A stretch of 64,000 nucleotides of DNA from Petrolisthes cinctipes (taxonomy: Eukaryota > Arthropoda > Malacostraca > Decapoda > Porcellanidae), in the NCBI GenBank assembly GCA_033782935.1, contig JAWQEG010000259.1, forward strand, positions 4,504,001-4,568,000. The letters run 5' to 3'. Of the stretch, positions 1-9,515 are shown piece by piece; the stretch's first letter is position 1; each line of letters opens with the position of its first letter. The notes under the pieces were generated by a model. It made no database searches and was not told the origin of the DNA. It saw only the letters and a list, made by a program, of their open reading frames with translations. A program made the position numbers and the translations under genes.

Positions 1-100
1 GCTTCACCGAGGCACGCAATGTTTCTTAGACTCGAGATTATTAGGTGTAGAAAACATGTGTATTTCTCGAGTCCATGAACACTGCATGTCTCGGTGAAGC
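1..100. repeat. Foldback (imperfect inverted repeat) at left edge
   Basis: This 100-bp stretch is not satellite. Its two ends are inverted copies of each other. Bases 1-21 pair with 80-100 as 18 Watson-Crick pairs plus one G:T, with mismatches at 15/86 and 19/82. After a short irregular stretch, 29-37 pairs perfectly with 65-73 (gactcgaga against tctcgagtc). The loop is about 27 nt (38-64). The window starts exactly at the outer end of the arm, so the palindrome or a larger element may continue to the left. It could be a foldback or MITE-like element inserted at the satellite edge, the end of a larger element, or a hairpin-forming non-coding RNA locus. I recognise no family and see no coding sequence. 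Confidence 0.8.
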
Positions 101-130
101 AGGTGAGGCGACAGGACTTCTGCCGCCGAC
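101..130. other. GC-rich junction between foldback and satellite
   Basis: About 30 bp, roughly two-thirds G+C, matching neither the foldback nor any satellite monomer. It is the only clearly GC-rich stretch in the window. Satellite homology resumes at about 130-131 with the terminal part of a monomer (tgtacatgcctactcc). The join therefore falls inside a monomer, as expected for an insertion or an array breakpoint. The other side is outside the window, so no target-site duplication can be tested. Confidence 0.6.
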
Positions 131-470
131 TGTACATGCCTACTCCGTGTTAGAGTATTTTCAAAATTCAGGCCCAAAACATGCTGAAAATCGATATTTT
201 TGGTGCCCAAAGTCAATATGTGCATGTATCTTCTGTACCCGTTTATATCTCAAATTCAGGCTCAAAACACCCGAAAATTCAATATTTTGGGGTCCCAGAA
301 GCAATCTGTACATGCCTACTCAGTGCTAGAATATTTTCAAAATATAGGCTAAAAACATGCTAAAAATCGATCTTTTAGGTGCCAAAAAGTCGATATCTCA
401 AATTCAGTCCCAAAACACCCGAAAATTCGATATTTAGGGGTCCCAGAAGCGATCTGTACATGCCTACTCC
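131..470 (+). repeat. Truncated first unit: A tail, B', C
   Basis: About 16 bp of a CG-type monomer tail, then B' (147-322) and C (323-470). This is a trimer whose first monomer has been cut away by the junction on the left. The 29-bp deletion scar of this C is the cgatatctc at 391-399. Confidence 0.85.
147..322 (+). repeat. Satellite monomer class B' (176 bp), first complete monomer
   Basis: Class B' differs from B by attcaggcccaaaac in place of tacaggcccaaaac and by tatttttggtgcccaaag in place of ttttagatgcccaaag. It typically follows an A' monomer or an A with a CG-type end. This copy is the first full monomer of the array; only the last 16-17 bp of the monomer before it survive next to the junction. 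In B' the dyad near the monomer start is broken (aaaattc for aaaatac). Confidence 0.9.
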
Positions 471-647
471 GTGTTAGAGTATTTTCAAAATACATGCTCA
501 AAACATACTGAAAATCGATCTTTTAGGTGCACAAAAGTCGATATGTGCATGCATCTTCAGTACCCGTTTATATCTCAAATTCAGGCTCAAAACACCCAAA
601 AATTCAATATTTTGGGGTCCCAGAAGCAATCTGTACATGCCTACTCA
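471..647 (+). repeat. Satellite monomer class A (177 bp), reference copy
   Basis: Class A is marked by aaaatacatgctcaaaacatac near the start in many copies, then cttttaggtgcacaaaagtc, tgcatgcatcttcagtaccc and a CA-type end (ttcaatattttgg, agaagcaatctg). It normally opens the A-B-C trimer. The 15-bp dyad gtattttcaaaatac lies at 479-493. Later copies can carry a CG-type end like class A' (for example before 2995), showing that the two halves of a monomer are exchanged. Confidence 0.9.
479..493. other. Perfect 15-bp dyad in class A and B monomers (example)
   Basis: gtattttcaaaatac is two 7-base arms around a single c. It sits 8 bases into most A, A' and B monomers and recurs throughout the array. 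In B' one arm base is changed (aaaattc) and the outer dyad is broken. It may act as a cruciform-prone or protein-binding site, but no function is demonstrated. Confidence 0.85.
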
Positions 648-823
648 GTGTTAGAGTATTTTCAAAATACAGGCCCAAAACATGCTGAAAATCGATATTT
701 TAGATGCCCAAAGTCAATATGTGCATGTATCTTCTGTACCCGTTTATATCTCAAATTCAGGCTCAAAACACCCGAAAATTCAATATTTTGGGGTCCCAGA
801 AGCAATCTGTACATGCCTACACA
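648..823 (+). repeat. Satellite monomer class B (176 bp), reference copy
   Basis: Class B reads tacaggcccaaaacatgc, then gatattttagatgcccaaag, tcaatatgtgcatgtatc and ttctgtacccg, with a CA-type end. It is one base shorter than class A. It occupies the middle of the trimer. In the right half of the window it is duplicated or triplicated to give tetramers and a pentamer. Some B copies carry private marks such as a clean EcoRI-type gaattc or a single-base loss in cccaaacatg; these are useful as haplotype tags. Confidence 0.9.
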
Positions 824-971
824 GTGCTAGAATATTTTCAAAATATAGGCTAAAAACATGCTAAAAATCGACATTTTAGGTGCCAAAAAATCGATATATC
901 AAATTCAGTCCCAAAACACCAGAAAATTCGATATTTAGGGGCCCCAGAAGCGATCTGTACATGCCTACTCC
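824..971 (+). repeat. Satellite monomer class C (148 bp), reference copy
   Basis: Class C starts gtgctagaatattttc and continues aaaatataggctaaaaacatg. It lacks 29 bp found in the other classes: cgatat is joined directly to ctcaaattc, where class A' has an intervening segment running from gtgcatgc to gtttatat. Both ends of the missing segment carry atat, so the deletion has 4-bp microhomology. The TAG in gtgctag closes the open frame that runs through the preceding A and B monomers. Class C almost always ends a unit and is followed by an A or A' monomer. Confidence 0.92.
832..846. other. Matching 15-bp dyad in class C monomers (example)
   Basis: atattttcaaaatat occupies the same place as the dyad of A and B monomers. 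Both outermost bases differ (g to a on the left, c to t on the right), so the symmetry is kept. Some C copies break it, for example the ttttcaaaaaatagg form near 31341, 35185, 37521, 46411, 52421 and 63630, and ttttcacaatat near 33013. Confidence 0.8.
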
Positions 972-1472
972 GTGTTAGAGTATTTTCAAAATACATGCTC
1001 AAAACATACTGAAAATCGATCTTTTAGGTGCACAAAAGTCGATATGTGCATGCATCTTCAGTACTCGTTTATATCTCAAATTCAGGCTCAAAACACCCGA
1101 AAATTCAATATTTTGGGGTCCCAGAAGCAATCTGTACATGCCTACTCAGTGTTAGAGTATTTTCAAAATACAGGCCCAAAACATGCTGAAAATCGATATT
1201 TTAGATGCCCAAAGTCAATATGTGCATGTATCTTCTGTACCCGTTTATATATCAAATTCAGGCTCAAAACACCCGAAAGTTCAATATTTTGGGGTCCCAG
1301 AAGCAATCTGTACATGCCTACACAGTGCTAGAATATTTTCAAAATATAGGCTAAAAACATGCTAAAAATCGACATTTTATGTGCCAAAATATCGATATTT
1401 CAAATTCAGTCCCAAAACACCCGAAAATTCGATATTTAGAGGTCCCACAAGGTATCTGTACATGCCTACTCC

Positions 1473-2139
1473 GTGTTAGAGTATTTTCAAAATACAGGCC
1501 AAAAACATACTGAAAATCGAACTTTTAGGTGCCCAAAAGTCGATATGTGCATGCATCTTCTGTACCCGATAATATCTCAAATTCTGGCCCTAAACACCCG
1601 AAAATTCGATATTTTGGGGTCCCAGAAGCGATCTGTACATGCCTACTCCGTGTTAGAGTATTTTCAAAATTCAGGCCCAAAACATGCTGAAAATCGATAT
1701 TTTTGGTGCCCAAAGTCAATATGTGCATGTATCTTCTGTACCCGTTTATATCTCAAATTCAGGCTCAAAACACCCGAAAATTCAATATTTTGGGGTCCCA
1801 GAAGCAATCTGTACATGCCTACTCAGTGTTAGAATATTTTCAAAATTCAGGCCCAAAACATGCTGAAAATCGATATTTTTGGTGCCCAAAGTCAATACGT
1901 GCATGTATCTTCTGTACCCGTTTATATCTCAAATTCAGGCTGAAAACACCCGAAAATTCAATATTTTGGGGTCCCAGAAGCAATCTGTACAGTGCTTGAA
2001 TATTTTCAAAATATAGGCTAAAAACATGCTAAAAATCGATCTTTTAGGTGCCAAAAAGTCGATATCTCAAATTCAGTCCCAAAACACCCGAAAATTCGAT
2101 ATTTAGGGGTCCCAGAAGCGATCTGTACATGCCTACTCC
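1473..2139 (+). repeat. 667-bp tetramer A'-B'-B'-C
   Basis: Monomer starts at 1473, 1650, 1826 and 1992. The B' class is duplicated, and the second B' is shortened by 10 bp at its end (gtacagtgc), giving 177+176+166+148. This is a one-monomer expansion of the 491-bp trimer. Confidence 0.88.
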
Positions 2140-2640
2140 GTGTTAGAGTATTTTCAAAATACATGCTCAAAATATACTGAAAATCGATCTTTTAGGTGCA
2201 CAAAAGTCGATATGTGCATGCATCTTCAGTACCCGTTTATATCTCAAATTCAGGCTCAAAACACCCGAAAATTCAATATTTTGGGGTCCCAGAAGCAATC
2301 TGTACATGCCTACTCAGTGTTAGAGTATTTTCAAAATACAGGCCCAAAACATGCTGAAAATCGATATTTTATATGCCCAAAGTCAATATGTGCATGTATC
2401 TTCTGTACCCGTTTATATCTCAAATTCAGGCTCAAAACACCCGAAAATTCAATATTTTGGGGTCCCAGAAGCAATCTGTACATGCCTACACAGTGCTAGA
2501 ATATTTTCAAAATATAGGCTAAAAACATGCTAAAAATCGACATTTTAGGTGCCAAAAAATCGATATCTCAAATTCTGTCCAAAAATGCCCGAAAATTCGA
2601 TATTTAGAGTTCCCAGAAGGTTTCTGTACATGTCTACTCC

Positions 2641-3670
2641 GTGTTAGAGTATTTTCAAAATACAGGCCAAAAACATACTGAAAATCGATCTTTTAGGTGC
2701 CCAAAAGTCGATATGTGCATGCATCTTCTGTACCCGTTTATATCTCAAATTCTGGCCCTAAACACCCGAAAATTCGATATTTTGGGGTCCCAGAAGCGAT
2801 TTGTACATGCCTACTCCGTGTTAGAGTATTTTCAAAATTCAGGCCCAAAACATTCTGAAAATCGATCTTTTAGGTGCACAAAAGTCGATATGTGCATGCA
2901 TCTTCAGTACCCGTTTATATCTCAAATTCAGGCTCAAAACACCCGAGAATTCGATATTTTGGGGTCCCAGAAGCGATCTGTACATGCCTACTCCGTGTTA
3001 GAGTATTTTCAAAATTCAAGCCCAAAACATGCTGAAAATCGATATTTTTGGTGCCCAAAGTCAATATGTGCATGTATCTTCTGTACCCGTTTATATCTCA
3101 AATTCAGGCTCAAAACAACCGAAAATTCAATATTTTGGGGTCCCAGAAGCAATCTGTACATGCCTACTCAGTGCTAGAATATTTTCAAAATACAGGCCCA
3201 AAACATGCTGAAAATCGATATTTTAGATGCCAAAAGTCAATATGTGCATGTATCTTCTGTACCTGTTTATATCTCGAATTCAGGCTCAAAACACCCGAAA
3301 ATTCAATATTTTGGGGTCCCAGAAGCAATCTGTACATGCCTACACAGTGTTAGAGTATTTTCAAAATACAGGCCCAAAACATGCTGAAAATCGATATTTT
3401 AGATGCCCAAAGTCAATATATGCATGTATCTTCTGTACCCGTTTATATCTCAAATTCAGGCTTAAAACACCCGAAAATTCAATATTTTGGGGTCCCAGAA
3501 GCAATCTGTACACGCCTACACAGTGCTAGAATATTTTCAAAATATAGGCTAAAAACATGCTAAAAATCGACATTTTAGGTGCCAAAAAATCGATATCTCA
3601 AATTCAGTCCCAAAACACCCGAAAATTCGATATTTAGAGGTCCCAGAAGGTATCTGTACATGCCTACTCC
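2641..3670 (+). repeat. 1030-bp hexamer A'-A-B'-B-B-C
   Basis: Monomer starts at 2641, 2818, 2995, 3171, 3347 and 3523. The B-B-C tail carries tags (ttttagatgccaaaagtc, tctcgaattcagg, ggcttaaaac, gtacacgcc) that return at 6520-7019 and about 25 kb away at 28983-29483. It looks like a trimer fused to a tetramer-derived segment. Confidence 0.85.
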
Positions 3671-3847
3671 GTGTTAGAGTATTTTCAAAATACAGGCCAA
3701 AAACATACTGAAAATCGATCTTTTAGGTGCCCAAAAGTCGATATGTGCATGCATCTTCTGTACCCGTTTATATCTCAAATTCTGGCCCTAAACACCCGAA
3801 AATTCGATATTTTGGGGTCCCAGAAGCGATCTGTACATGCCTACTCC
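3671..3847 (+). repeat. Satellite monomer class A' (177 bp), reference copy
   Basis: Class A' has tacaggccaaaaacatac, gtgcccaaaagtcg, tgcatgcatcttctgtaccc and the distinctive attctggccctaaacacc. It ends CG-type: ttcgatattttgg and agaagcgatctg, then ctactcc. It keeps the CpG at three diagnostic sites (3739-3740, 3805-3806, 3827-3828) where class B has CpA. It usually precedes a B' monomer. A/T tracts lie at about 11-20, 29-33, 41-44, 51-54 and 63-66 within the monomer. Confidence 0.9.
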
Positions 3848-4672
3848 GTGTTAGAGTATTTTCAAAATTCAGGCCCAAAACATGCTGAAAATCGATATTT
3901 TTGGTGCCCAAAGTCAATATGTGCATGTATCTTCTGTACCCGTTTATATCTCAAATTCAGGCTCAAAACAGCCGAAAATTCAATATTTTGGGGTCCCAGA
4001 AGCAATCTGTACATGCCTACTCAGTGCTAGAATATTTTTAAAATATAGGCTAAAAACATGCTAAAAATCGATCTTTTAGGTGCCAAAAAGTCGATATCTC
4101 AAATTCAGTCCCAAAACACCCGAAAATTCGATATTTAGGGGTCCCAGAAGCGATCTGTACATGCCTACTCCGTGTTAGAGTATTTTCAAAATACATGCTC
4201 AAAACATACTGAAAATCGATCATTTAGGTGCACAAAAGTCGATATGTGCATGCATATTCAGTACCCGTTTATATCTCAAATTCAGGCTCAAAACACCCGA
4301 AAATTCAATATTTTGGGGTCCCAGAAGCAATCTGTACATGCCTACTCAGTGTTAGAGTATTTTCAAAATACAGGCCCAAAACATACTGAAAATCGATATT
4401 TTAGATGCCCAAAGTCAATATGTGCATGTATCTTCTGTACCCGTTTATATCTCAAATTCAGGCTCAAAACACCCGAAAATTCAATATTTTGGGGTCCCAG
4501 AAGCAATCTGTACATTCCTACACAGTGCTAGAATATTTTCAAAATATAGGCTAAAAACATGCTAAAAATCGACATTTCAGGTGCCAAAAAATCGATATCT
4601 CAAATTCAGTCCCAAAACACCCGAAAATTCGATATTTAGGGGTCCCAGAAGCGATCTGAACATGCCTACTCC

Positions 4673-4997
4673 GTGTTAGAGTATTTCCAAAATACATGCT
4701 CAAAACATACTGAAAATCGATCTTTTAGGTGCACAAAAGTCGATATGTGCATGCATCTTCAGTACCCGTTTATATCTCAAATTCAGGCTCAAAACACCCG
4801 AAAATTCAATATTTTGGGGTCCCAGAAGCAATCTGTACATGCCTACACAGTGCTAGAATATTTTCAAAATATAGGCTAAAAACATGCTAAAAATCGATAT
4901 TTTAGGTGCCAAAAAATCGATATCTCAAATTCAGTCCCAAAACACCCGAAAATTCGATATTTAGAGGTCCCAGAAGGTATCTGTACATGCCTACTCC
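4673..4997 (+). repeat. 325-bp A-C dimer (B monomer missing)
   Basis: A at 4673 is followed directly by C at 4850, giving 177+148 with no B. Homologous unequal exchange between the similar ends of A and B would remove exactly one 176-bp monomer. The same dimer appears at 8022-8346 as part of the duplicated 3349-bp HOR. Confidence 0.9.
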
Positions 4998-5488
4998 GTG
5001 TTAGAGTATTTTCAAAATACAGGCCAAAAACATACTGAAAATCGATCTTTTAGGTGCCCAAAAGTCGATATGTGCATGCATCTTCTGTACCCGTTTATAT
5101 CTCAAATTCTGGCCCTAAACACCCGAAAATTCGATATTTTGGGGTCCCAGAAGCGATCTGTACATGCCTACTCCGTGTTAGAGTATTTTCAAAATTCAGG
5201 CCCAAAACATGCTGAAAATCGATATTTTTGGTGCCCAAAGTCAATATGTGCATGTATCTTCTGTACCCGTTTATATCTCAAATTCAGGCTCAAAACACCC
5301 GAAAATTCAATATTTTGGGGTCCCAGAAGCAATATGTACAGTGCTAGAATATTTTCAAAATATAGGCTAAAAACATGCTAAAAATCGATCTTTTAGGTGC
5401 CAAATAGTCGATATCTCAAATTCAGTCCCAAAACACCCGAAAATTCGATATTTAGGGGTCCCAGAAGCGATCTGTACATGCCTACTCC
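4998..5488 (+). repeat. 491-bp trimer with 10-bp junction deletion
   Basis: A'-B'-C in which the end of B' reads atgtacagtgctag instead of tgtacatgcctactcagtgctag. Ten bases are lost between two ca dinucleotides. This form recurs many times, for example at 8347, 10842, 13337, 14830, 30987, 34825, 46052, 50393 and 63271, nearly always in A'-B'-C units. Confidence 0.92.
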
Positions 5489-8400
5489 GTGTTAGAGTAT
5501 TTTCAAAATACATGCTCAAAATATACTGAAAATCGATCTTTTAGGTGCACAAAAGTCGATATGTGCATGCATCTTCAGTACCCGTTTATATCTCAAATTC
5601 AGGCTCAAAACACCCGAAAATTCAATATTTTGGGGTCCCACAAGCAATCTGTACATGCCTACTCAGTGTTAGAGTATTTTCAAAATACAGGCCCAAAACA
5701 TGCTGAAAATCGATATTTTAGATGCCCAAAGTCAATATGTGCATGTATCTTCTGTACCCGTTTATATCTCAAATTCAGGCTCAAAACACCCGAAAATTCA
5801 ATATTTTGGGGTCCCAGAAGCAATCTGTACATGCCTACACAGTGCTAGAATATTTTCAAAATATAGGCTAAAAACATGCTAAAAATCGACATTTTAGGTG
5901 CCAAAAAATCGATATCTCAAATTCTGTCCAAAAATGCCCGAAAATTCGATATTTAGAGTTCCCAGAAGGTTTCTGTACATGTCTACTCCGTGTTAGAGTA
6001 TTTTCAAAATACAGGCCAAAAACATACTGAAAATCGATCTTTTAGGTGCCCAAAAGTCGATATGTGCATGCATCTTCTGTACCCGTTTATATCTCAAATT
6101 CTGGCCCTAAACACCCGAAAATTCGATATTTTGGGGTCCCAGAAGCGATTTGTACATGCCTACTCCGTGTTAGAGTATTTTCAAAATTCAGGCCCAAAAC
6201 ATTCTGAAAATCGATCTTTTAGGTGCACAAAAGTCGATATGTGCATGCATCTTCAGTACCCGTTTATATCTCAAATTCAGGCTCAAAACACCCGAGAATT
6301 CGATATTTTGGGGTCCCAGAAGCGATCTGTACATGCCTACTCCGTGTTAGAGTATTTTCAAAATTCAAGCCCAAAACATGCTGAAAATCGATATTTTTGG
6401 TGCCCAAAGTCAATATGTGCATGTATCTTCTGTACCCGTTTATATCTCAAATTCAGGCTCAAAACAACCGAAAATTCAATATTTTGGGGTCCCAGAAGCA
6501 ATCTGTACATGCCTACTCAGTGCTAGAATATTTTCAAAATACAGGCCCAAAACATGCTGAAAATCGATATTTTAGATGCCAAAAGTCAATATGTGCATGT
6601 ATCTTCTGTACCTGTTTATATCTCGAATTCAGGCTCAAAACACCCGAAAATTCAATATTTTGGGGTCCCAGAAGCAATCTGTACATGCCTACACAGTGTT
6701 AGAGTATTTTCAAAATACAGGCCCAAAACATGCTGAAAATCGATATTTTAGATGCCCAAAGTCAATATATGCATGTATCTTCTGTACCCGTTTATATCTC
6801 AAATTCAGGCTTAAAACACCCGAAAATTCAATATTTTGGGGTCCCAGAAGCAATCTGTACACGCCTACACAGTGCTAGAATATTTTCAAAATATAGGCTA
6901 AAAACATGCTAAAAATCGACATTTTAGGTGCCAAAAAATCGATATCTCAAATTCAGTCCCAAAACACCCGAAAATTCGATATTTAGAGGTCCCAGAAGGT
7001 ATCTGTACATGCCTACTCCGTGTTAGAGTATTTTCAAAATACAGGCCAAAAACATACTGAAAATCGATCTTTTAGGTGCCCAAAAGTCGATATGTGCATG
7101 CATCTTCTGTACCCGTTTATATCTCAAATTCTGGCCCTAAACACCCGAAAATTCGATATTTTGGGGTCCCAGAAGCGATCTGTACATGCCTACTCCGTGT
7201 TAGAGTATTTTCAAAATTCAGGCCCAAAACATGCTGAAAATCGATATTTTTGGTGCCCAAAGTCAATATGTGCATGTATCTTCTGTACCCGTTTATATCT
7301 CAAATTCAGGCTCAAAACAGCCGAAAATTCAATATTTTGGGGTCCCAGAAGCAATCTGTACATGCCTACTCAGTGCTAGAATATTTTTAAAATATAGGCT
7401 AAAAACATGCTAAAAATCGATCTTTTAGGTGCCAAAAAGTCGATATCTCAAATTCAGTCCCAAAACACCCGAAAATTCGATATTTAGGGGTCCCAGAAGC
7501 GATCTGTACATGCCTACTCCGTGTTAGAGTATTTTCAAAATACATGCTCAAAACATACTGAAAATCGATCATTTAGGTGCACAAAAGTCGATATGTGCAT
7601 GCATATTCAGTACCCGTTTATATCTCAAATTCAGGCTCAAAACACCCGAAAATTCAATATTTTGGGGTCCCAGAAGCAATCTGTACATGCCTACTCAGTG
7701 TTAGAGTATTTTCAAAATACAGGCCCAAAACATACTGAAAATCGATATTTTAGATGCCCAAAGTCAATATGTGCATGTATCTTCTGTACCCGTTTATATC
7801 TCAAATTCAGGCTCAAAACACCCGAAAATTCAATATTTTGGGGTCCCAGAAGCAATCTGTACATTCCTACACAGTGCTAGAATATTTTCAAAATATAGGC
7901 TAAAAACATGCTAAAAATCGACATTTCAGGTGCCAAAAAATCGATATCTCAAATTCCGTCCCAAAACACCCGAAAATTCGATATTTAGGGGTCCCAGAAG
8001 CGATCTGAACATGCCTACTCCGTGTTAGAGTATTTCCAAAATACATGCTCAAAACATACTGAAAATCGATCTTTTAGGTGCACAAAAGTCGATATGTGCA
8101 TGCATCTTCAGTACCCGTTTATATCTCAAATTCAGGCTCAAAACACCCGAAAATTCAATATTTTGGGGTCCCAGAAGCAATCTGTACATGCCTACACAGT
8201 GCTAGAATATTTTCAAAATATAGGCTAAAAACATGCTAAAAATCGATATTTTAGGTGCCAAAAAATCGATATCTCAAATTCAGTCCCAAAACACCCGAAA
8301 ATTCGATATTTAGAGGTCCCAGAAGGTATCTGTACATGCCTACTCCGTGTTAGAGTATTTTCAAAATACAGGCCAAAAACATACTGAAAATCGATCTTTT

Positions 8401-8837
8401 AGGTGCCCAAAAGTCGATATGTGCATGCATCTTCTGTACCCGTTTATATCTCAAATTCTGGCCCTAAACACCCGAAAATTCGATATTTTGGGGTCCCAGA
8501 AGCGATCTGTACATGCCTACTCCGTGTTAGAGTATTTTCAAAATTCAGGCCCAAAACATGCTGAAAATCGATATTTTTGGTGCCCAAAGTCAATATGTGC
8601 ATGTATCTTCTGTACCCGTTTATATCTCAAATTCAGGCTCAAAACACCCGAAAATTCAATATTTTGGGGTCCCAGAAGCAATATGTACAGTGCTAGAATA
8701 TTTTCAAAATATAGGCTAAAAACATGCTAAAAATCGATCTTTTAGGTGCCAAATAGTCGATATCTCAAATTCAGTCCCAAAACACCCGAAAATTCGATAT
8801 TTAGGGGTCCCAGAAGCGATCTGTACATGCCTACTCC
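5489..8837 (+). repeat. 3349-bp HOR, copy 2
   Basis: Repeats the six-unit order of the preceding copy with every unit start shifted by 3349. It shares the odd C at 5919-5989, the short A-C dimer at 8022 and the 10-bp deletion trimer at 8347. Only scattered single-base differences were seen, such as tcccacaagcaatc for tcccagaagcaatc near 5640 and attccgtccc near 7956. That implies a recent tandem duplication. Confidence 0.93.
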
Positions 8838-9515
8838 GTGTTAGAGTATTTTCAAAATACATGCTCAAAACATACTGAAAATCGATCTTTTAGGTGCACA
8901 AAAGTCGATATGTGCATGCATCTTCAGTACCCGTTTATATCTCAAATTCAGGCTCAAAACACCCGAAAATTCAATATTTTGGGGTCCCACAAGCAATCTG
9001 TACATGCCTACTCAGTGTTAGAGTATTTTCAAAATACAGGCCCAAAACATGCTGAAAATCGATATTTTAGATGCCCAAAGTCAATATGTGCATGTATCTT
9101 CTGTACCCGTTTATATCTCAAATTCAGGCTCAAAACACCCGAAAATTCAATATTTTGGGGTCCCAGAAGCAATCTGTACATGCCTACACAGTGCTAGAAT
9201 ATTTTCAAAATATAGGCTAAAAACATGCTGAAAATCGATATTTTAGGTGCCAAAAAATCGATATCTCAAATTCAGTCCCAAAACACCCGAAAATTCGATA
9301 TTTAGAGGTCCCAGAAGGTATCTGTACATGCCTACTCCGTGTTAGAGTATTTTCAAAATACAGGCCAAAAACATACTGAAAATCGATCTTTTAGGTGCCC
9401 AAAAGTCGATATGTGCATGCATCTTCTGTACCCGTTTATATCTCAAATTAAGGCCCTAAACACCCGAAAATTCGATATTTTGGGGTCCCAGAAGCGATCT
9501 GTACATGCCTACTCC

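Larger units (their letters stand above)
471..1472 (+). repeat. Two 501-bp A-B-C trimers
   Basis: Monomer starts at 471, 648, 824, 972, 1149 and 1325 give spacings 177, 176 and 148 twice over. These are the clearest examples of the basic trimer. The second trimer carries private changes (tatatatcaaattc in B near 1245; tatgtgccaaaatatcg in C). Confidence 0.95.
2140..5488 (+). repeat. 3349-bp HOR, copy 1
   Basis: Unit order is 501 (A-B-C), 1030 (A'-A-B'-B-B-C), 501 (A'-B'-C), 501 (A-B-C), 325 (A-C) and 491 (A'-B'-C with the 10-bp deletion), totalling 3349. Private marks such as the altered C at about 2571-2640 (ctgtccaaaaatgcccg, tagagttcccagaaggtttc, atgtctactcc) recur exactly one period later. 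Confidence 0.93.

Noticed and set aside
1..100. microRNA precursor in the foldback
   Set aside because: The hairpin shape is compatible, but I recognise no known mature sequence and there is no expression evidence, so it is annotated only as an inverted repeat.
1..130. End of an LTR retrotransposon
   Set aside because: No primer-binding site, polypurine tract, TG/CA terminus or coding sequence can be seen in the 130 bp available.
4..225. Minus-strand 73-codon open frame across the left junction
   Set aside because: It crosses the foldback, the junction and a satellite monomer, so it cannot be a conserved coding unit.
471..830. 119-codon open frame repeated in most trimers, as a repeat-protein gene family
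   Set aside because: The frame is set by the 501-bp repeat, starts at GTG within the monomer, overlaps other open frames of similar length and stops at a fixed satellite motif. The 176-bp monomers and the 10-bp deletion shift the frame, and differences between units fall in all codon positions. No domain is recognisable.
3270..3285. Recurring gaattc, atcgat and tgtaca sites as regulatory elements
   Set aside because: They are short palindromes fixed by the repeat. They are useful as restriction markers of monomer class but give no sign of regulation.
3802..3818. CENP-B box in class A' (attcgatattttggggt)
   Set aside because: It has TTCG and GGG in the right places but differs at two fixed core positions (T for A and G for C of the CGGG part). 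Classes A and B have TTCA. I treat it as a chance resemblance unless binding is shown.
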